Below are positions 49,344 to 50,150 of a stretch of 50,150 bases of DNA, piece by piece. The notes beneath the pieces are model-generated. The model saw only the letters and a program-made list of their open reading frames with translations. It did not search any database and was not told the DNA's origin. The stretch is from NCBI RefSeq assembly GCF_022346545.1, contig NZ_JAKRNU010000019.1, forward strand, positions 1-50,150. Reading direction: 5' to 3'. Both the position numbers and the translations under genes were made by a program. The first letter of the stretch is position 1. Each line of letters begins with the position of its first letter. Origin of the DNA: Sporosarcina sp. ACRSM. Its GTDB lineage: Bacteria > Bacillota > Bacilli > Bacillales_A > Planococcaceae.

Positions 49344-49386
49344 AGAAGTCTCCCACCTCAACGCGAAGCGTAGGTGGGAGATGAAT
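49344..49386. mobile_element. Hairpin at the left side of an IS605-type element
   Basis: CTCCCACCT-CAA-CGC-GAA-GCG-T-AGGTGGGAG is a strong imperfect hairpin, flanked by CAGAAGT and ATGAATGC. It lies 100 bases before tnpB. The related hairpin at 26120-26157 is in the other orientation. Such hairpins are recognised by TnpA at IS200/IS605 ends. No tnpA is seen here. Confidence 0.5.
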
Positions 49387-49485
49387 GCTTGCTCTTCTAT
49401 TTTCATCACAAAACGAACATATGTTTACCTCGGTGAAATTCGTGGTATACATAAAGTATATTACCGCCTGATTGGAGGGTTGGCG

Positions 49486-50150
49486 ATGATTCGTTGTATG
49501 AAGACACCGTTCCGGGCAAGTAAGGAAACGATTGATCGATTATTCGAGTGCAACCGGGTTTCGGGTGAAGTTTGGAATCGTTGTTTGGAGCTTGCGAAAG
49601 AAACCCATTTGAAAACGGGAAAATGGATCACCAAGAGTGAATTGCAAAAAGGCACGAAAGGAATCTTCCCGATTCATTCCCAATCTGTGCAAGCCGTTTG
49701 CCATAAGTATCTATTTGCACGTGATGCGGCGTGGAAAGCAAGAAGAGCCGGACATCCAAATAAATACCCGTACAAACGAAAAAATCATTTCAATACGAAA
49801 TGGGCGAACAACGGCTTCAAGGTCTTTGAAAATGGCAAAATCCAATTATCGATGGGGAAAGTTGAAGGGAAGCTACAAGCCCCGCTCATCCTCTGGATCA
49901 AAGAGTTGCCCAAAGGTCAAATCAAAGAGATCGAACTGATTTTTGACCGACAACCTATGCTAGCCATCGCCTATGAAGACGGTCAAAAAGTAAAAGAAAA
50001 CACCTTTGCAAACCGCTCGGCAATTGACGTCGGAGAAATCCATACCATTGTAGCAGTTGCGGAGAATGGTGAAAATATCATGATTACCGGTCGTAAAATC
50101 CGCTCCATTCACCGGTTGCGTAATAAAAAACTGGCAGAACTCCAGCGAAA
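49486..50150 (+). CDS. tnpB: IS200/IS605-family TnpB RNA-guided nuclease (partial, runs off the window)
   Basis: The 221 visible residues include the N-terminal wedge region (MIRCMKTPFRASKETIDRLFECNRVSGEVWNRCLELAKETH), the RRAGHPNKYPYKRKNHFNTKWANNGFKVFENGKIQLSMGKVEGKL middle, and the first RuvC piece RSAIDVGEIHTIVAVAENGENIMITGRKIRSIHRLRNKKLAELQRK, where the Asp of AIDVG is the first catalytic residue. The frame is open to the edge, so the other RuvC pieces and the zinc ribbon are outside. Good site GGAGGG upstream. TnpB cuts DNA guided by an RNA made from the element right end. No TnpA is nearby, so it may be a tnpB-only element. Confidence 0.9.
   Translation, partial: MIRCMKTPFRASKETIDRLFECNRVSGEVWNRCLELAKETHLKTGKWITKSELQKGTKGIFPIHSQSVQAVCHKYLFARDAAWKARRAGHPNKYPYKRKNHFNTKWANNGFKVFENGKIQLSMGKVEGKLQAPLILWIKELPKGQIKEIELIFDRQPMLAIAYEDGQKVKENTFANRSAIDVGEIHTIVAVAENGENIMITGRKIRSIHRLRNKKLAELQR

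Overview
The window looks like a chromosomal segment of a low- to mid-GC Bacillales bacterium, probably near Sporosarcina or other Planococcaceae. The basis is strong AGGAGG-type ribosome binding sites with ATG/GTG/TTG starts, a T-box leader, a SAM riboswitch, a Bacillus-type 5S rRNA, and many genes whose best-remembered relatives are in Bacillus subtilis or Staphylococcus (yhfUTS, topB, bdhA, ycgRQ, hssRS). The genus is an inference.

Layout. 1-291 is the end of an rRNA operon (23S tail, 5S), followed by a 12-unit 20-bp periodic repeat array. 0.75-4.1 kb holds a YihY membrane protein, an HssRS-like two-component pair, and a small heme-copper-oxidase-like membrane protein whose promoter carries three GTTCAT repeats. 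4.1-7.3 kb is a reverse-strand operon of biotin transporter bioY, an acyl-CoA ligase and a thiolase, with a BirA-type operator over its promoter. 7.4-14.8 kb contains topoisomerase III, a GDPD-family phosphodiesterase, and a patchwork of decayed DNA: a type I toxin-like small ORF and an internally deleted relative, a piece of a DMT transporter, a frameshifted fragment and a duplicated 5' end of topB. An XRE regulator/membrane-protein pair and a lipoprotein follow. 15.0-16.9 kb is a T-box-controlled leuA. 16.9-18.1 kb encodes an ECF sigma/anti-sigma pair, 18.3-20.1 kb a TetR/MFS efflux operon with a perfect 20-bp palindrome, and 20.4-24.1 kb a coiled-coil protein, a second TetR regulator, a DsbA-family protein and a urea transporter.

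24.2-36.6 kb is an ordinary accessory-metabolism region: a SAM-riboswitch-controlled flavin monooxygenase, an IS605-type remnant, TrmB/LysE, butanediol dehydrogenase, MarR/MaoC with paired palindromes, LysR/DMT, a YiaA-type protein, YcgR/YcgQ homologues with a Zur-like box, and a catalase.

The most interesting part is 36.7-47.5 kb. A YgeV-like sigma-54 activator with a four-cysteine sensor region is followed by an exact sigma-54 promoter (TGGCAC-N5-TTGCA) that drives ridA, an AllC/carbamoylase-type hydrolase, a diaminopropionate ammonia-lyase (dpaL/ygeX), an M20 amidohydrolase, an AGCS symporter, a second M20 amidohydrolase and an AbgT transporter. Together these look like a nitrogen-scavenging system: import of an N-acylated or N-carbamoylated amino acid, release of 2,3-diaminopropionate or a similar amino acid, ammonia elimination, and RidA clean-up of the enamine. 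It resembles the E. coli ygeVWXY locus but with a different set of partners.

The window ends with a luciferase-type monooxygenase plus DoxX protein behind an inverted-repeat promoter, and the first two thirds of an IS605-type tnpB cut off by the window edge.
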